Positions 63,101 to 64,000 of a stretch of 64,000 nt of DNA are shown in pieces. The stretch's first letter is position 1; each line of letters begins with the position of its first letter. This stretch comes from Tilletiopsis washingtonensis (lineage: Eukaryota; Basidiomycota; Exobasidiomycetes; Entylomatales), in assembly GCF_003144115.1 (NCBI RefSeq), contig NW_020312008.1, positions 1 through 64,000 on the forward strand, written 5' to 3'. The position numbers and the translations under genes are program-made. Below the pieces are notes generated by a model. It searched no databases. It saw only the letters and a list, made by a program, of their open reading frames with translations, and was not told where the DNA came from.

Positions 63101-64000
63101 AGAAGCGCGATCTGGAGCGGCGCAAGGAACTCTACGAGGCAGCCATGCTCGAGCTCCAGGAGGAGAGAGAAAAAGTAGAGGCACGGCGGCCCCAGGCCGT
63201 CACGCCGGGTCTGCTCGCCAGCGTTGATGCAGATCTCGAGATCATCGAGGAACGTATGAAGGAGGAGAAGCGCCTCCTCAAGCACGGCCCGAACCCCAAG
63301 AAGAAGGGCAAGCCCGGCCGTCCCAGTGTGCGTCCACTGCCGCCCCTCCGCGCACACCGTACTGACAGCCCCCGGCGAGCAGAAGAAGGCCAAGAAGAGC
63401 GCCAAGGGCAAGGGCCGTGCGTACGACACGGACAGCGACTTTGGCAACAGCGAGGAGGACGACTACAGTGAGCGTGCCGCGACGTGCCAGCGGCACACGA
63501 GCTCACGCCTGGCCTCCGCGCAGTGACGGACGAGAGCTTCATCGTCTACAAGCGCAAGGACAACTACAAGAAGAGCGACTGGGTCGGCCCGCTCTTCACG
63601 ACGCGCTTCCGCCGCTGTGTCCTGGACGAGGCGCACATCGCGCGCAACTCCAAGACTGGCATCTACCAGTCGATCCTCGACGTGCAGGCACAGCGCAAGT
63701 GGTCGCTCACCGGCACGCCCATCGTCAAGTGAGTGTCGCGTGCGGTGTCCGCGCTTGCGTGGCTGACGCGCTCGCCGCAGCGGCACCAAGGACCTCGGCT
63801 CGCTGGTCGCCTGGCACGGCCTCGAGCCGTTCGCCAGCGACGCCAAGATGTGGACGAAGCTCATCGAGACGCCGCTCAAGAAGAACGCGCGCATGGGCGG
63901 CACCCTGCTCAAGGCCGTCGTCCGCGCGCTGATCCTGCGCCGCGTCAAGTCGATGACGGACGACAATGGCAGGCCGCTTGTGCCCCTGCCGCCTATCACT
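60149..64000 (+). CDS. SNF2-family helicase, HLTF/Rad5/Rad16-like (3' end outside window)
   Basis: ATP-dependent DNA translocase of the Rad5/Rad16/HLTF branch, incomplete at its 3' end. Exons: 60149-60193, 60378-60861, 60917-61573 (or 61675), 61744-61941, 61995-62029, 62078-62127, 62178-62431, 62486-62911, 62968-63327, 63383-63467, 63524-63728, 63781 onward. Helicase motifs in order: YPHQLQGLRWM (Q-like), GGILSDGMGLGKTLQVVALI (Walker A/I), NLIVMPLSILTQWKDQI (Ia), YDIVLTTFDTL, RRCVLDEAHIARN (II, DEAH), RKWSLTGTPIVNGTKDLGSLVAW (III) and ALILRRVKSM (IV). A long acidic and basic Ser/Lys insert sits between motifs I and Ia. The donor of the third intron is ambiguous: both choices keep phase. Whether a RING finger and motifs V-VI follow cannot be seen. 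Confidence 0.93.

Noticed and set aside
1-64000. CRISPR arrays, bacterial operons, insertion sequences
   Set aside because: None seen. The window is eukaryotic, with introns and a telomere, and the ArdC-like gene is the only bacterial-type protein.

Overview
The window is the left end of a chromosome of a high-GC (roughly two-thirds G+C by eye) intron-containing fungus. It opens with about 16 copies of the telomeric hexamer CCCTAA. Genes are dense and carry short introns, mostly 48-65 bp, with GTGAGT or GTGCGT donors and a CTGAC-like branch site. Protein content (fungal PLC, Pal1, fungal-type type I FAS, Zn2Cys6 regulator, RTC4) indicates Dikarya. The architecture of the FAS fragments implies an ancestor with beta and alpha fused in one chain, as in Ustilaginomycotina and some other basidiomycetes. 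A basidiomycete yeast or smut relative is the best guess, but the species is not identified.

Region 1 (1-6.4 kb): the telomere, then at once a phosphoinositide-specific phospholipase C (+) and a Pal1-type morphology protein (-). Region 2 (7.8-20 kb): a broken, head-to-head fatty acid synthase. The minus-strand gene encodes AT-ER-DH and the first half of the malonyl/palmitoyl transferase (MPT). The plus-strand gene encodes the second half of MPT, ACP and the first part of ketoreductase (KR), and loses homology just before the KR catalytic YxxxK motif. No KS or PPT follows. The MPT catalytic serine and histidine are therefore on two divergent genes sharing a 2-kb control region. Region 3 (19.6-21.8 kb): a lower-GC island with an intronless gene for an ArdC-like (DUF1738 plus zincin-like) antirestriction-type protein, whose metal site is lost and which has a basic, NLS-like C-terminus.

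Region 4 (21.8-38.2 kb) holds ordinary core genes: GINS subunit PSF1, a TXNDC9/Plp1-like phosducin-family protein, a single-pass membrane protein, a PX/DUF3818 protein, a five-exon secreted double-psi beta-barrel protein, an Artemis/SNM1-type nuclease, an unrecognised protein and an intron-containing tRNA-Arg(UCG). Region 5 (38.3-47.6 kb): an F-box/WD40 protein, a Zn2Cys6 transcription factor divergent from a secreted M28-like protein with paired CGG-N4-CCG palindromes between them, an SDR oxidoreductase and the ubiquinone methyltransferase COQ3. Region 6 (48.6-64 kb): two large low-complexity proteins, a probable DMAC1-like (DUF4536) protein, MIC10, an RTC4-domain protein and a SNF2-family helicase of the HLTF/Rad5/Rad16 type that runs off the window.

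Exon coordinates were read by hand from GT-AG signals, frame continuity and family conservation. Most internal junctions are well supported. Several start codons are not, and this is stated where it applies.
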